Positions 18,774 to 29,251 of a stretch of 64,000 nt of DNA are shown piece by piece (the first letter of the stretch is position 1; every line of letters starts with the position of its first letter). Position numbers and translations under genes: made by a program. The notes beneath the pieces were generated by a model. The model was not told the DNA's origin. It saw nothing but the letters and a program-made list of their open reading frames with translations, and ran no database searches. Origin of the DNA: Flavobacterium davisii (GTDB lineage Bacteria; Bacteroidota; Bacteroidia; Flavobacteriales; Flavobacteriaceae); contig NZ_CP067378.1 of assembly GCF_019565505.1 (NCBI RefSeq), forward strand, positions 2,480,001-2,544,000, read 5' to 3'.

Positions 18774-18916
18774 AAAATATTTTACATTTTGATAGCGAAT
18801 TTATATTTTGTGTAAGCATTAAAATGATTTTAAAATATTGATTTTACAATATCTAAAGAGTAATGAAATAGTCATAAGTGCTTTAATAATAATGGATTAA
18901 TAAAAAATAAATTACA

Positions 18917-20461
18917 ATGTCTAACCTTACAAAAGATAATCTTCATATTTTAATTCATTCGCTTTCAAAATCTGAAAAAAGGCATTTTAAACTATATGTC
19001 AATAGATTGGGAATTAATACGGATGCTAAGTTTTTATTACTTTTTAATTTGCTTGATAGAATGACAGAATATGATGAAGAGGAGATATTAAAAAGTAAAA
19101 TTGTTACAAAACTTCAGTTGTCTAATTTAAAAGCGCATTTATATAAACAAATTTTGGTTAGTTTACGATTAAATCCGATGAATCAAAATATGCGAATTTT
19201 GATAAGAGAACAGCTTGATTTTGCTACTATTTTGTATCAAAAAGGATTGTATAAACAAAGTTTGAAAATTCTTGATAAAGCAAAAATGATGGCTATTGAA
19301 AATGAAGAAAAAAATATTGCGTATGAAATTGTAGAGTTGGAAAAAGTGATAGAATCGCAATATATTACCCGTAGTATCATTAACCGAGCAGATGAGTTAG
19401 CTATTCAAGCAAAAGATCTTAGTAAACAAAATGTAATGGCTAGCAAATTATCTAATTTATCCCTTCAACTTTATAGTATTATGCTCAAAAGTGGTTATGC
19501 TAAAAGTGATGAAGAAATGAAAGAAATAACGGAATATTTTAATAAAAATGTTCCAAAATATAAATACGAAGAATTAGGATTTAGAGAAAAATTATGGCTT
19601 TATAAAGCGTTTTTATGGAAACATTTGCTTGTTCAAGATTTTTTGAGTTGTTATAAATATTCTACTAAATGGATCGAGTTGTTTTATGAAAACGAACATC
19701 AAATATATATTAATCCAGTATGGTTTTTAAAAGGAGCAACTTATTTATTAGAATGTTTGTATTTAATTAAGTATAAGTCAAGCTTTAAAGTTACTTTAAG
19801 TCGGATTGAATATACTATTCAATCCGATTCTTTTCCTAAAAATGATAATATAAATTCGCTTGCCTTTTTGTGTATTTATAACAATAAACTTAATTTACAC
19901 TTTTTAGAAGGAACTTTTGATGAAGGACTTTTGTTAATAGAAGAAGTGGAAAAATTAATAAAAATGTACAAAAATAGGATTGATGATCATCACATAATGG
20001 TTTTTTATTATAAAATAGCTTGCTTGTATTTTGGGACTAATAATAATAGAAAGTGTATAGAATATTTGACTAAAATTATAGAGAATAAAAACTTAAGCAT
20101 GCGAGAAGATTTGATGTGTTTTTCTAGAATTTTAAATTTAGTAGCACATTATGAAGCATGTATGGATTATCAGCTGGAAATACAATTAAAAGCTACTTAT
20201 AAATTTCTTATAAAAATGAATGATTTACATGAAGTTCAAAGAGAAATGATTAAGTTTTTGAAAAATTTAGGTGATATTTATCCTCATCAATTAAAAAATG
20301 AGTTTAAAAAACTTCACACGAAATTAAAAACATTTGAAAATCATTCTTACGAAAAAAGAGCATTTCTTTATTTAGATATTATTTCGTGGTTGGAGAGTAA
20401 AATTGAAAATAAGCCTGTAGCTGATATAATTAAGTCTAAAAGTAAATTTTTAACGCGCTAG
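18917..20461 (+). CDS. Large helical protein of unknown function
   Basis: This 514-residue intact frame encodes a soluble, almost entirely helical protein, rich in Lys, Leu, Ile and Tyr, with tandem helical-pair character suggesting TPR-like solenoid repeats (for example KGLYKQSLKILDKAKMMAIE and NNRKCIEYLTKIIENKNLS). There is no signal peptide or membrane segment. Homologues, from memory, occur across Flavobacteriaceae without an assigned function. It is divergent from leuA, with a 143-bp gap, and its 3' end is followed by an inverted-repeat element. I do not recognise a specific domain; a scaffold or regulatory role is only an inference from the fold class. Confidence 0.7.
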   Translation: MSNLTKDNLHILIHSLSKSEKRHFKLYVNRLGINTDAKFLLLFNLLDRMTEYDEEEILKSKIVTKLQLSNLKAHLYKQILVSLRLNPMNQNMRILIREQLDFATILYQKGLYKQSLKILDKAKMMAIENEEKNIAYEIVELEKVIESQYITRSIINRADELAIQAKDLSKQNVMASKLSNLSLQLYSIMLKSGYAKSDEEMKEITEYFNKNVPKYKYEELGFREKLWLYKAFLWKHLLVQDFLSCYKYSTKWIELFYENEHQIYINPVWFLKGATYLLECLYLIKYKSSFKVTLSRIEYTIQSDSFPKNDNINSLAFLCIYNNKLNLHFLEGTFDEGLLLIEEVEKLIKMYKNRIDDHHIMVFYYKIACLYFGTNNNRKCIEYLTKIIENKNLSMREDLMCFSRILNLVAHYEACMDYQLEIQLKATYKFLIKMNDLHEVQREMIKFLKNLGDIYPHQLKNEFKKLHTKLKTFENHSYEKRAFLYLDIISWLESKIENKPVADIIKSKSKFLTR

Positions 20462-20482
20462 TTGTATATTTGTTAATACAAA

Positions 20483-20599
20483 GAAGGTGCTCTAAAAGAA
20501 GGAATTTTCTTATTTGGATTAAAGAAAGATTCAAAAGAATTGAACAGGTAAAGTAGTTTCTATTACGTGTTGTTTATTCTTTACTTTTAGAACACCTTC
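20483..20599. repeat. Terminal-inverted-repeat element (TCTAAAA family)
   Basis: GAAGGTGCTCTAAAAG (20483-20498) is mirrored by CTTTTAGAACACCTTC (20584-20599) with 15 of 16 positions matching. The 117-bp element fills the gap between two convergent genes and has no ORF. Its ends match those of the element at 3585-3751 (AAGAAGGTATCCTAAAA). Confidence 0.72.
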
Positions 20600-20620
20600 A
20601 TGGTAAGGGTAAAACTTAAA

Positions 20621-23600
20621 TTATTTTAAAAAGATACGTTTACTTTCTTGAATACCTTCTTTAGAAATTAATTTTACTTCATATAGACCTCTAGGTAAAT
20701 TTTGTACTGAATAGTTTTCCATTGGTCGTGTTGTTCTTACTAATTGGCCTAAGTTGTTATAAATTTCTATCCAATTATCATTAGATGAGTTTTCAGATAG
20801 AGTAAATGTTACTTGGTCTGTGGCAGGGTTTGGTGAAATGATAAATTTAGATTCTTCTTTGTTAATAGGTCCCGTTAGAGGTAGTGTTACATTTACGGGA
20901 TTACTCCAGTTACTTTGAGCTGTAGAGTTAAGTGCTTTTACTCTAAACTGAAATTGTGTGCTAGATCCGAGGTTTTAAGATATAGAGATAATAACTGGTT
21001 GAAGTCCCTACTGTGTACCAAGTGCCAGAAGTGTTTAATTGTACTTCGTAGCTATTGGCATTAGGAACGGTATCCCATAACGCATAAAATCCATTTTTAG
21101 AAATCCCACCGTTTAAATAAGCATAAGGTGTTTGTAAAGTTGTACTTTGTTCCTGTATTTGTACAGTATAATCCTCAATTTCTCCATTATTTATATTTCC
21201 ACAAGGAGTATTAGAAGTGTCATTATAACGCATTGTTATACGCATGCGAAAAGTGCCTTTTGTTGTGGATGGTATAGAAAAACTTCCTGCGTACTCTTTG
21301 TTTGTTAATGCTGTTTTTAATACAATTTCGGAGTTTTCAAACTGTCTGTTATCATTGTAATCAATCCAAATTGTCCAAGACTCATTTAGAGAAGAAGATG
21401 TAAAACCGGTGTAAGTAGTGTACTTACTTGTTCTCCAGATTTTAAGCTAATTGTTTTTGCTGTATAATTACCATATCCATCAAGATCCGCTCCAGAAGTA
21501 TTACTGAAAGAGCCTAACTTAATAGTTTTAATATATTCATTAGTGTTAGTTGAATTGGCTTTGCAATAATCAATATAATCATTAGGAGCCATAATAATGG
21601 TTTCATTAGAATAACCTGATTTTTCGGATCCTTTGTAAGCACTTACTCTGTATTTATAGCTAATGCCACTACTAATAGAATTGTCGGTATAGGTAGAAGT
21701 GTTTGCTACTAAAGTTTTAATTATTTGATAAGTTCCACCATTAATGGATTTTTCTACATAAAAACCATCCTCTGTAGTGTTTTTATCATTCCAGTTTAAA
21801 ATTACAGCATTGTTGTTTATATAAGATGTAAGATTTGATGGAGAAGTTAATAAAACTTGTTGATCTTTTTCACCCGCTTTTATAGGGGCTCCGAGCTGTG
21901 TATTATAAGCATATTCTGTAATTCTATAACCTTCTGATCCACTAACAGGCTCTACTTTAAAATATCCATAACAGATATTACCGTCAATTTTATATTCATA
22001 ACCAATATATCCTATTTGGCCTCTCCAGTCATTATATGATGGATTAATTACGTCTAATTGATTAGGGTAGGCTCCGAGGAGCTGTAAAGTTAGAAGAACT
22101 GTTTATTTCTGTTCCTTTTGTTAAACGAGTAATATTTCGTGTGTTCGCGTTGCATATTAAGCGTTTTCCGTAAGTTTCTAATTTGTATTTATCGGTTTCA
22201 AACAACCAAAATCCATACGATGTATCGTCTCCTTTTTCAGTGCTAAAGAAAAGCCATGTTTGGCTAGGAGTTGCCATCCAATTGGGTTGTCCTTTAGCTA
22301 GAAATATGCCATACGGATCTATAAAATCGAATTTAATATTTAATTTGTCTGATATTAAGTTATTAATACCTCCAGAAAAAGCAGCAGGTAAAAATTTGAT
22401 ACTAGCTAAAATATTATTACTAATTTGATGGTTTTGTGCCAAGCCTTCTAATGTAAGAGTTGCTTTAGAATTATTGATTAGAGTTATTACGGGATTTAAT
22501 CCTTGTGGAAAATTAGTTAATGTGTAATGAGTTCCTTGAATAAGTTTTCCAGAGGATAAAGAAAAAGTTTTTCCTCCAGTTAGGCTTAACTCATTTGTTT
22601 GTGTGAAAGAACCATTATTGCTTAAGTTTTCTTTGTAAATACTTAACGGTGCGCTAATAGAAGCTAATTGATTGTCGTATACGCCTGTGGCTAGTAAATT
22701 TGAATTTTGCCAAAGACTAATTCTAGCTTCATGTTGCATTGCCGCAATCATTCGGTCAACTTGTCCTCTAGTAAACATTTTATAACAACCTCTTGCGCCG
22801 TTATAGCCCATATAATTTTCAATATTTACTTTATCTCCATCACAATTTGTACTGGTGTACAGTTTAAAGAATGTTTAGCATCTTCTTTAGGAGTATCATC
22901 TACTTGATCTGTTCCGGTACAACCATCTTCAAATGTGTGAATTAGATTAAAAAAGTGTCCAAATTCATGTGTAAGAGTAGAGGAAAATTCCTTATCTGTG
23001 TTACCTAATAGATAAGCACCATTAAAAACTATTCTGGCGGTATTATTATTAGTCATATTTAGATCAGGATACCAAGCAACTCCAGAGTTATTGTATATGT
23101 TTTGATTGTATAAATCATTTTGAATATAAACGTTTACATATTTTTTGTTATCCCAAGCATCTGCTGCAATTTGAGTGTCATATCCTCCTCCGTTTCCATA
23201 GCCATTTTTTATGCTATGAAAAACAACTCCTGTAGTGTTGCCTCCGTTAGGATCAATTTTTGCTAATCTAAATTGAATGTTTAATGTGGCTCTACGGGAT
23301 TGAAAAAAAGGTTCAACGCTGTTAAAGTCATCATTAAGCCCATTAAAATCATTATTAACGGCATTTAATGCGTTAACGATTTTTTCATAAGTAACACTTT
23401 TTCCGCTTTGTGTAGTGCCGTAAATGTGAAAAACAACAGGAATAATATAACTAGTAGCTAAAGCTTTGTTGTTTGTGCTTTTGTTTTTACGTAAATTCTC
23501 TACAAACTTTTTGGTAAAGATTTCAAATTCATTTCTTTTCTTTAAAGCGTTAGGATTTTTTCTTAATGTAATTTCGTTTTGTTCTTTTGTTCCGCACTCT

Positions 23601-23668
23601 AAAATCTGAGCGAATAAACCTCCTTCAAGACTTAATAGAAGGGAAATTAAGATTAATGCTTTTTTCAT
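20621..23668 (-). CDS. M43 pappalysin-like metalloprotease with GEVED, FN3 and T9SS signal (several frameshifts)
   Basis: The joined product is about 1015 residues. It has a signal peptide ending GGLFAQ, a zincin domain with HEFGHFFNLIH at about 234-244 (HExxHxxGxxH of M43), a beta-rich middle region, a fibronectin III-like domain (AVILNWNDKNTTEDGFYVEK), a GEVED domain ending NGEIEDYTVQI, a second FN3-like domain (ALWDTVPNANSYEVQL), and a C-terminal T9SS type A-like signal (FIISPNPATDQVTF to PRGLYEVKLISKEG). Breaks fall near 22851-22860, 22071-22078, 21406-21409 and 20973-20976. It is predicted to be exported to the cell surface or medium by T9SS as an extracellular protease. Four breaks make real decay more possible here than in the single-break genes. 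Confidence 0.82.
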
Positions 23669-23826
23669 AATTCTGTTTTTTGGTTTTTTATTTATACATA
23701 ATGCAATTTATTGTTGTTTTTTTTATGTTTTTTATATTTTTTTAATAATAAAGAATACTATTCTATCCTGTTTTTTGTTTGTTGAGAATGGAATTATTTG
23801 CTATGAAAGAATGAAATAGTTTCTAA

Positions 23827-23862
23827 ATAAAAAAGCCACTGCTTATTTGAGCAATGGCTTTT
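23827..23862 (-). terminator. Intrinsic terminator after der
   Basis: AAAGCCACTGCT pairs with AGCAATGGCTTT with one mismatch; read on the minus strand a run of six Ts follows. It lies about 20 bp downstream of the der stop. Confidence 0.7.
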
Positions 23863-23881
23863 AAATAAAGACGGTATTATT

Positions 23882-25192
23882 TTATTTTTCTCTTATGTAA
23901 ATATCAATTGGTACACCTTCAAAGTTCCAGTTGTTTCTGATTTTATTTTCTAAGAAACGTTTGTATGGATCTTTTACATATTGAGGCAAGTTAGCAAAGA
24001 ACACAAACTGCGGTGATTGTGTTGGTAACTGCATACAGTATTTAATTTTTATGTATTTACCTTTTAATGCGGGAGGTGGCATGTGTTCAATTATATTGAG
24101 CATATATTCGTTGAATTTAGAGGTAGGAATACGTTGCTTTTTGTTTTCATATACCTGAACGGCTGTTTCTAATGCTTTTAATAAACGTTGTTTAGTTAAT
24201 GCTGAAACAAAAATAATAGGAACATCTGTAAAAGGAGCTATTTCTTCACGAATTTTGGCTTCATATAGTTTCGTGGTCATCGTATCTTTTTCAACTAGAT
24301 CCCATTTGTTAACAAGAATAACAACTCCTTTGCGATTTTTTTCTGCTAACCAAAAAATATTTTGATCTTGTCCTTCAAAGCCACGAGTAGCATCTATCAT
24401 TAAGATACAAACATCACTATGTTCAATGGCACGAACTGAACGCATTACAGAGTAAAACTCTAGATCTTCTTTGACTTTTGATTTACGACGAATGCCAGCT
24501 GTATCAACTAAATTAAATTCAAAACCAAAACGATTGTACTTGGTATCAATAGCGTCACGAGTAGTACCCGCAATATCAGTTACTACAAAACGATCCTCTC
24601 CAATTAGAGCATTAATAAATGAAGATTTACCGGCATTAGGTCGACCTACTACACAAAAACGAGGTAATGGATTTTCATCTTCTGTGGTTTCGGGTAGTTC
24701 GGGTAACATTTCGACTAATTTGTCTAATAGTTCTCCTGTACCGCTACCATTCATCCCTGCAATAGTATAATATTCTCCTAAACCTAAAGAATAGAACTCA
24801 ACAGCATCACCCATGCGCATAGCATTATCTACTTTATTAACGGCTACCAAAACAGGTTTGTCTACTTTACGGAGTAAATTAGCTACTTCCATATCCATAG
24901 GGGTTACGCCTTCCTCTACGTCTACAACAAAAATAATAGCATCCGCTTCGTCAATGGCTAGTTCTACCTGTTTACGGATTTCTCCTTCAAAAATATCATC
25001 AGAACCTTTAATATAACCACCTGTGTCAATTACAGAAAACTCTTTTCCATTCCATTCACTTTTGCCATAAATGCGGTCACGTGTTACCCCTGCAACAGAA
25101 TCAACAATAGCTTCACGACGTTGAATTAATCGGTTAAAAAAAGTTGATTTCCCTACATTAGGTCTTCCTACAATGGCTACGATATTATTCAT
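23882..25192 (-). CDS. der: Ribosome biogenesis GTPase Der (EngA)
   Basis: Der is a tandem-GTPase factor for 50S subunit assembly. The intact 436-residue frame has two G domains: the first with [13 protein letters not shown] and NKVD, the second with [17 protein letters not shown] and NKWD. A C-terminal KH-like domain follows, with [20 protein letters not shown]. The length is normal. The start ATG at 25192 lies 20 bp after a TACCTTTG box on the minus strand. It is monocistronic, with its own terminator. Confidence 0.96.
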   Translation of the reverse strand: MNNIVAIVGRPNVGKSTFFNRLIQRREAIVDSVAGVTRDRIYGKSEWNGKEFSVIDTGGYIKGSDDIFEGEIRKQVELAIDEADAIIFVVDVEEGVTPMDMEVANLLRKVDKPVLVAVNKVDNAMRMGDAVEFYSLGLGEYYTIAGMNGSGTGELLDKLVEMLPELPETTEDENPLPRFCVVGRPNAGKSSFINALIGEDRFVVTDIAGTTRDAIDTKYNRFGFEFNLVDTAGIRRKSKVKEDLEFYSVMRSVRAIEHSDVCILMIDATRGFEGQDQNIFWLAEKNRKGVVILVNKWDLVEKDTMTTKLYEAKIREEIAPFTDVPIIFVSALTKQRLLKALETAVQVYENKKQRIPTSKFNEYMLNIIEHMPPPALKGKYIKIKYCMQLPTQSPQFVFFANLPQYVKDPYKRFLENKIRNNWNFEGVPIDIYIREK

Positions 25193-25211
25193 TTTTCAAT
25201 TTTTCAGTCCG

Positions 25212-25219
25212 CAAAGGTA
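25212..25219 (-). promoter_or_regulatory. -7 promoter box TACCTTTG (der)
   Basis: On the minus strand TACCTTTG matches TAnnTTTG, 20 bp upstream of the der start codon. Confidence 0.55.
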
Positions 25220-25282
25220 AAAAAAACAAACTGGTTACACATTCTTTTTAGCAAAATTATCTTTCCATGGATCTGATTTTTA

Positions 25283-25290
25283 TATATTTG
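25283..25290 (+). promoter_or_regulatory. -7 promoter box TATATTTG
   Basis: TATATTTG matches TAnnTTTG, 22 bp before the ATG at 25312. With the der box it forms a divergent promoter pair about 65 bp apart. Confidence 0.55.
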
Positions 25291-25311
25291 CTTCTCCCAC
25301 AAAAAGTTTAA

Positions 25312-25836
25312 ATGAGAAAAATTATCCTATTGTTGCTTGCCATCGTTATACTCATGCATGCTGGGGTAATTAGTCCTTTGTTTGAAATTAAGCAAAATTT
25401 TCTAAAATTAGGAATGTTAGAAAAGTATTCAGAAAAGGATTGTTTTGTGATGAAATTGTCTTTGAATGAATTTTTTAAAAAAAGAATTTCAGATCATGAA
25501 ATGATAATAGATAAAGAACTACATGATATTGTGGAAGTAAAAAGAATTGATCAATATGTTATTCTGAAATTAATTAATGATCAAATTGAAAAAAAATACC
25601 TTAATAAAACGAAAGATTATAAAGAAAAAAGTAGTGCAGGATCTAAAAATAAAAATCATATTCCAAAAGTAAAATTTTTTTATTGTGGTGAAAATCTTCA
25701 AATTTTACTAATAAAAAATAAGCCCATTTGGCGTGTAGTGAAATTAAATAGAAATGATTCTTTGATTTGTTTGCAAAGTGAACAAGGCGTAGAATCACCT
25801 CCTCCAGAGTATACAACTAGACATGTTTTAATATAA
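25312..25836 (+). CDS. Small secreted or membrane-anchored protein of unknown function
   Basis: This 174-residue protein has an N-terminal hydrophobic segment (IILLLLAIVILMHAGVI) that is either an uncleaved anchor or a signal peptide, followed by a basic, soluble domain with two Cys (DCFVMKL and FFYCGEN) and a tail SPPPEYTTRHVLI. I do not recognise the family. Position is informative: it precedes a TonB-dependent receptor and the hmuTUV heme importer on the same strand, with a 140-bp gap before the receptor. Small proteins just before TonB receptors in Bacteroidota often take part in uptake or its regulation. That role is inferred only. Confidence 0.65.
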   Translation: MRKIILLLLAIVILMHAGVISPLFEIKQNFLKLGMLEKYSEKDCFVMKLSLNEFFKKRISDHEMIIDKELHDIVEVKRIDQYVILKLINDQIEKKYLNKTKDYKEKSSAGSKNKNHIPKVKFFYCGENLQILLIKNKPIWRVVKLNRNDSLICLQSEQGVESPPPEYTTRHVLI

Positions 25837-25977
25837 TAAATTAACCAATAGTTAAAGTAAAGAACAGTCTTAAGTTTACTTGGTAGCTATTTGTTTTATT
25901 GAGGTATTAACTAGCTAAAGATAAAATATTAGCTGATTTTGATACAAAAAAAATATTTAAATTAAGTAAAAGTATAC

Positions 25978-28214
25978 ATGAAAATTATAAATAAAGTAGG
26001 AGTTGCATTATTAGCACTTACTTCAATTCAAGCTATTTCGCAAGATAAAAAGAAAAATATAGAAATTAATAAATTAAGTGAAGTAGAAATTACAGCTACC
26101 TCACAATCGGACAAAACATTATTAAAACAAGCAGCATCTATTTCTAAATTAGAATCAAAAGAACTTCAACGTGGTACAGGATTGTTTTTTGATGATGCCG
26201 TAAATACAAATATACCGGGGATGTTTATGCAACGTCGTACAGTATCTGCAGGGCAAACATTCAATATCCGTGGATATGGAAATGGAGCAAGAGGGACTAA
26301 TGGTACTAATAGTAATTTTGATTCACAAGGAGTAAAAGTATATTTAAATAATATACCTTTAACAGATGCAGAAGGAATTACTTTAATGGATGATATTGAT
26401 TTTAATTCAATTGGAGAAGTTGAAGTTTTAAAAGGGCCAGCAGGTTCGTTATACGGATTAGCCATTGCGGGGGCTGTAAATTTAAAAACAATGAAGCCAG
26501 AGGCAGGAAAAACCTCTATTTCTCAAAATACCATGTTTGGGAGCTATGGTTTAAGACGTTTAACATCCCAAATAGCTGTAGGAAGTGAAAAATCATCTTT
26601 TTAATTAATTATGGAAATCAGAAGTACGATGGTTTTATGAATCATACTGCTTCTAAAAAAGATTTTGTAAATATTTTGGCTGATTTTAATTTAAGTAATA
26701 AGCAAAAAATAAACGCTTATGTTGGATATACGAATAGTTATGAAGAAAGAAATGGAGAACTTACAATAGCTCAGTATCAAAATTTAGATTATTCGGGTAA
26801 TCCAGCTTATATTAAAAATAATGCACATAGCAACGTAATTAGTTTCCGAGCAGGATTAAATCATTTTTATCAAATTTATAAAAATCTGAGTAATTCCACT
26901 TCTGTTTTTGGTTCAGGAATTAGCAGTAATGTAAGTTCTGCTGGAGGATGGACAGATAAATTACCGATCAATTATGGTTTTCGTTCTACATTTGATAGTA
27001 AATGGGAGTTAGGTAATGATTTTAAATTATCAGGTATTACAGGTATTGAAGTACAAATGCAAAATGCGCAAATATTAGCTTATCCTATGGGAAATCCTGT
27101 AAATGCAGATGGATATAATACAGTGGGCGTTTTAAGAAGTAATTTATACGTTTTATCCAAAACAAACGCCGTATTTACAGAATGGACTTTAAATTTGCCG
27201 TATGACTTTTCTTTAACCGCAGGTATTAGTTCAAATTACATGGGAATAGATTCAAGTGATAGATTCCCTTACATTTATAATGCTTCAGGAAATCCACAAG
27301 TAACTCAAAATACGAAACCACTAAATTTTAATGTATCGTACAAGGATATGTATTCTCCAAAAGTAGCTATAAATAAAGTTTTTTATAAAATGATATCCGT
27401 TTATGCCTCTTACAATAAGGCATATAAAGCCCCTGTTAGTGGTTATTTGTTTATTCCTGAAATAAACCAAGTGAATAGTAATTTACGTCCAGAAATTGGA
27501 GAACAATGGGAAGTTGGTACAAAAGGAAAACTTTTAGACGGACGTTTAGGATTTGAATTGGCTGCTTTTAGAACAAATTTTAAAGATAAAATGGCAACAG
27601 TTTCAGTTGCCGATCCAGCTAATATAACTAAACTATACAGTTATATGATTAATGGTGGAAGTCAGTTACATAAAGGAATCGAAGGTAATTTAAAATATGA
27701 AATAATAAATACAACAAATGGTTTTCTAAAGTCATTAACACCATTTGTAAATGGGACATATTCTGATTTTACATACCAAGATTATAAATTTAGTAGAACT
27801 ACTAGTGGTGCTAATACGACTCAAAATATTTATGATTTTTCAAGATTGAGCGTATTAGGAACTCCCAAATGGGTTGCTAATGCAGGAATAGATTTTGCAA
27901 CTAAATTAGGGATTTATGGTAATGTAACATTTAATCATAGAGGGACAGCTAATTTTGCATACGTTCCTGTGGATAGAACAAATTCAAATTTACAAATCTC
28001 TACTGCAGATAAATATAATTTGCTACATGCTAAATTAGGATTAAAAATGAATGTAATCAATCATTTAGATTTAGATATATTCTCAGGTGTAAATAATATA
28101 ACGAATGTGCAGTATTATCAAATGATTTTTGTTAATCAAATGCCTGATGCTTATATTCCGGCCCCTTTGAAAGCAACCTTCTTTGGAGGGATAAATTTAA
28201 AATATACTTTTTAA
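25978..28214 (+). CDS. TonB-dependent outer-membrane receptor (frameshifted)
   Basis: The joined product is about 745 residues: signal peptide (VGVALLALTSIQAISQ), a TonB-box-like region (LSEVEITATS), a plug domain (GMFMQRRTVSAGQTFNIRGYG, VKVYLNNIPLTDAEG, VEVLKGPAGSLYG), then a 22-strand-type barrel with many aromatic strand ends and a terminal Phe (INLKYTF). The break is in the T5 run at 26598-26602; six bases restore SSFLINYGNQKYDGF. It is followed by a strong terminator, then by hmuTUV, so it is probably the outer-membrane heme (or ferric-chelate) receptor for that importer. Substrate assignment is inferred from context. Confidence 0.88.
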
Positions 28215-28220
28215 TATGAC

Positions 28221-28253
28221 TTAGAGCGGTGTTAGTACCGCTCTAAAATTTTT
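28221..28253 (+). terminator. Intrinsic terminator after the TonB receptor
   Basis: TTAGAGCGGT (28221-28230) pairs perfectly with ACCGCTCTAA (28237-28246), a 10-bp stem with a 6-nt loop, followed by AATTTTT. It lies between the receptor and hmuT and may reduce read-through into the importer genes. Confidence 0.75.
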
Positions 28254-28263
28254 AATTTATTTT

Positions 28264-29136
28264 ATGAAAAAAATAGCGCTATTTGTAATAACATTAATCT
28301 CCATTATTAATTGTAAACGTTTTAATAATGAAGAAAATCAAAATACAGGAAAAGAACGTATTGTATGTATTGCCAAGCAATATACTGAAATAGCCTTTGC
28401 ACTGGGTGCCCAAAAAGATATAGTAGCGGTTGATTTATCCAGTACTTTTCCAGAAGAAGCCAAGAAAATACCCACGGTAGGTTATCATCGCGCACTAAGT
28501 ATAGAAGCCATTTTAGCTCAAAAACCAACATTAATTTTAGAAGATGATAACATAGGCCCAGAACATGTAGTAGACCAGTTAAAAAAATTACAAATCCCAA
28601 TGAAACGTTTCGGAGAGTATAGTAAGTCTATAGAAGGTACGGATTCTTTAATTACCGAAATGGGAGAGTATTTTCATAAAGAAAAAGAAGCACAAAAACT
28701 ATGTCAGAATTTAAAGTCAGATATGAATAAAGCACTAAATGAAGCAAAAAAACATACAAAAAAACCTAAAGTATTGGTAATTCATTACGGGCAAGCATCA
28801 AACGTGTTTTTAGTAATGACTAGTAAAAGTGTAGGAGCTAAAATGATTGAATGGGCAGGAGGTAGATTATCCATTCAGGATAAAAAAGGCATGAAGCATT
28901 TATCACCAGAATTAGTTGCAGCTTCTGATCCTGATGTGATTTTAATGACCGATTTTGGATATGATAAATTAGATGGCGATTTAAATAAAATCAAAGATTT
29001 ACCGAGAGTATCCAGTACTAAAGCATTCAAGAATAAGCAGGTTTATCGTATTGAGGAACATGATTTAGTTTACATGGGACCGCGTACAGGTAAGAATGTA
29101 TTATTAATTCAAGGACTAATCCATAAAGAAAAATAA
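28264..29136 (+). CDS. hmuT: Hemin ABC transporter substrate-binding lipoprotein HmuT
   Basis: This 290-residue class III solute-binding protein carries the HmuT/ShuT signature block: TEIAFALGAQKDIVAVD followed by VGYHRALSIEAILAQKPTLIL. It then shows HLSPELVAASDPDVILM and a C-terminal VYRIEEHDLVYMGPRTG. A lipoprotein-type signal ends ISIINCK, so Cys 18 is likely lipidated and the protein tethered in the periplasm. It binds heme and delivers it to the HmuUV permease encoded downstream. Vitamin B12 binding is a less likely alternative, as the sequence block is closer to heme-binding members. Confidence 0.85.
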   Translation: MKKIALFVITLISIINCKRFNNEENQNTGKERIVCIAKQYTEIAFALGAQKDIVAVDLSSTFPEEAKKIPTVGYHRALSIEAILAQKPTLILEDDNIGPEHVVDQLKKLQIPMKRFGEYSKSIEGTDSLITEMGEYFHKEKEAQKLCQNLKSDMNKALNEAKKHTKKPKVLVIHYGQASNVFLVMTSKSVGAKMIEWAGGRLSIQDKKGMKHLSPELVAASDPDVILMTDFGYDKLDGDLNKIKDLPRVSSTKAFKNKQVYRIEEHDLVYMGPRTGKNVLLIQGLIHKEK

Positions 29137-29251
29137 TTTAATAATAACTCTTATTAGAGTCTATAGTGAAATAATTAATTAAAGAAAGCGTTGTATTCCG
29201 TTTAAAGACATGATCCAAATAGATCGCTTTCTACAATTCTAAAATAATTTA

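Noticed and set aside
24471..25016. Plus-strand frames over der
   Set aside because: Antisense to a conserved essential gene; no independent support.
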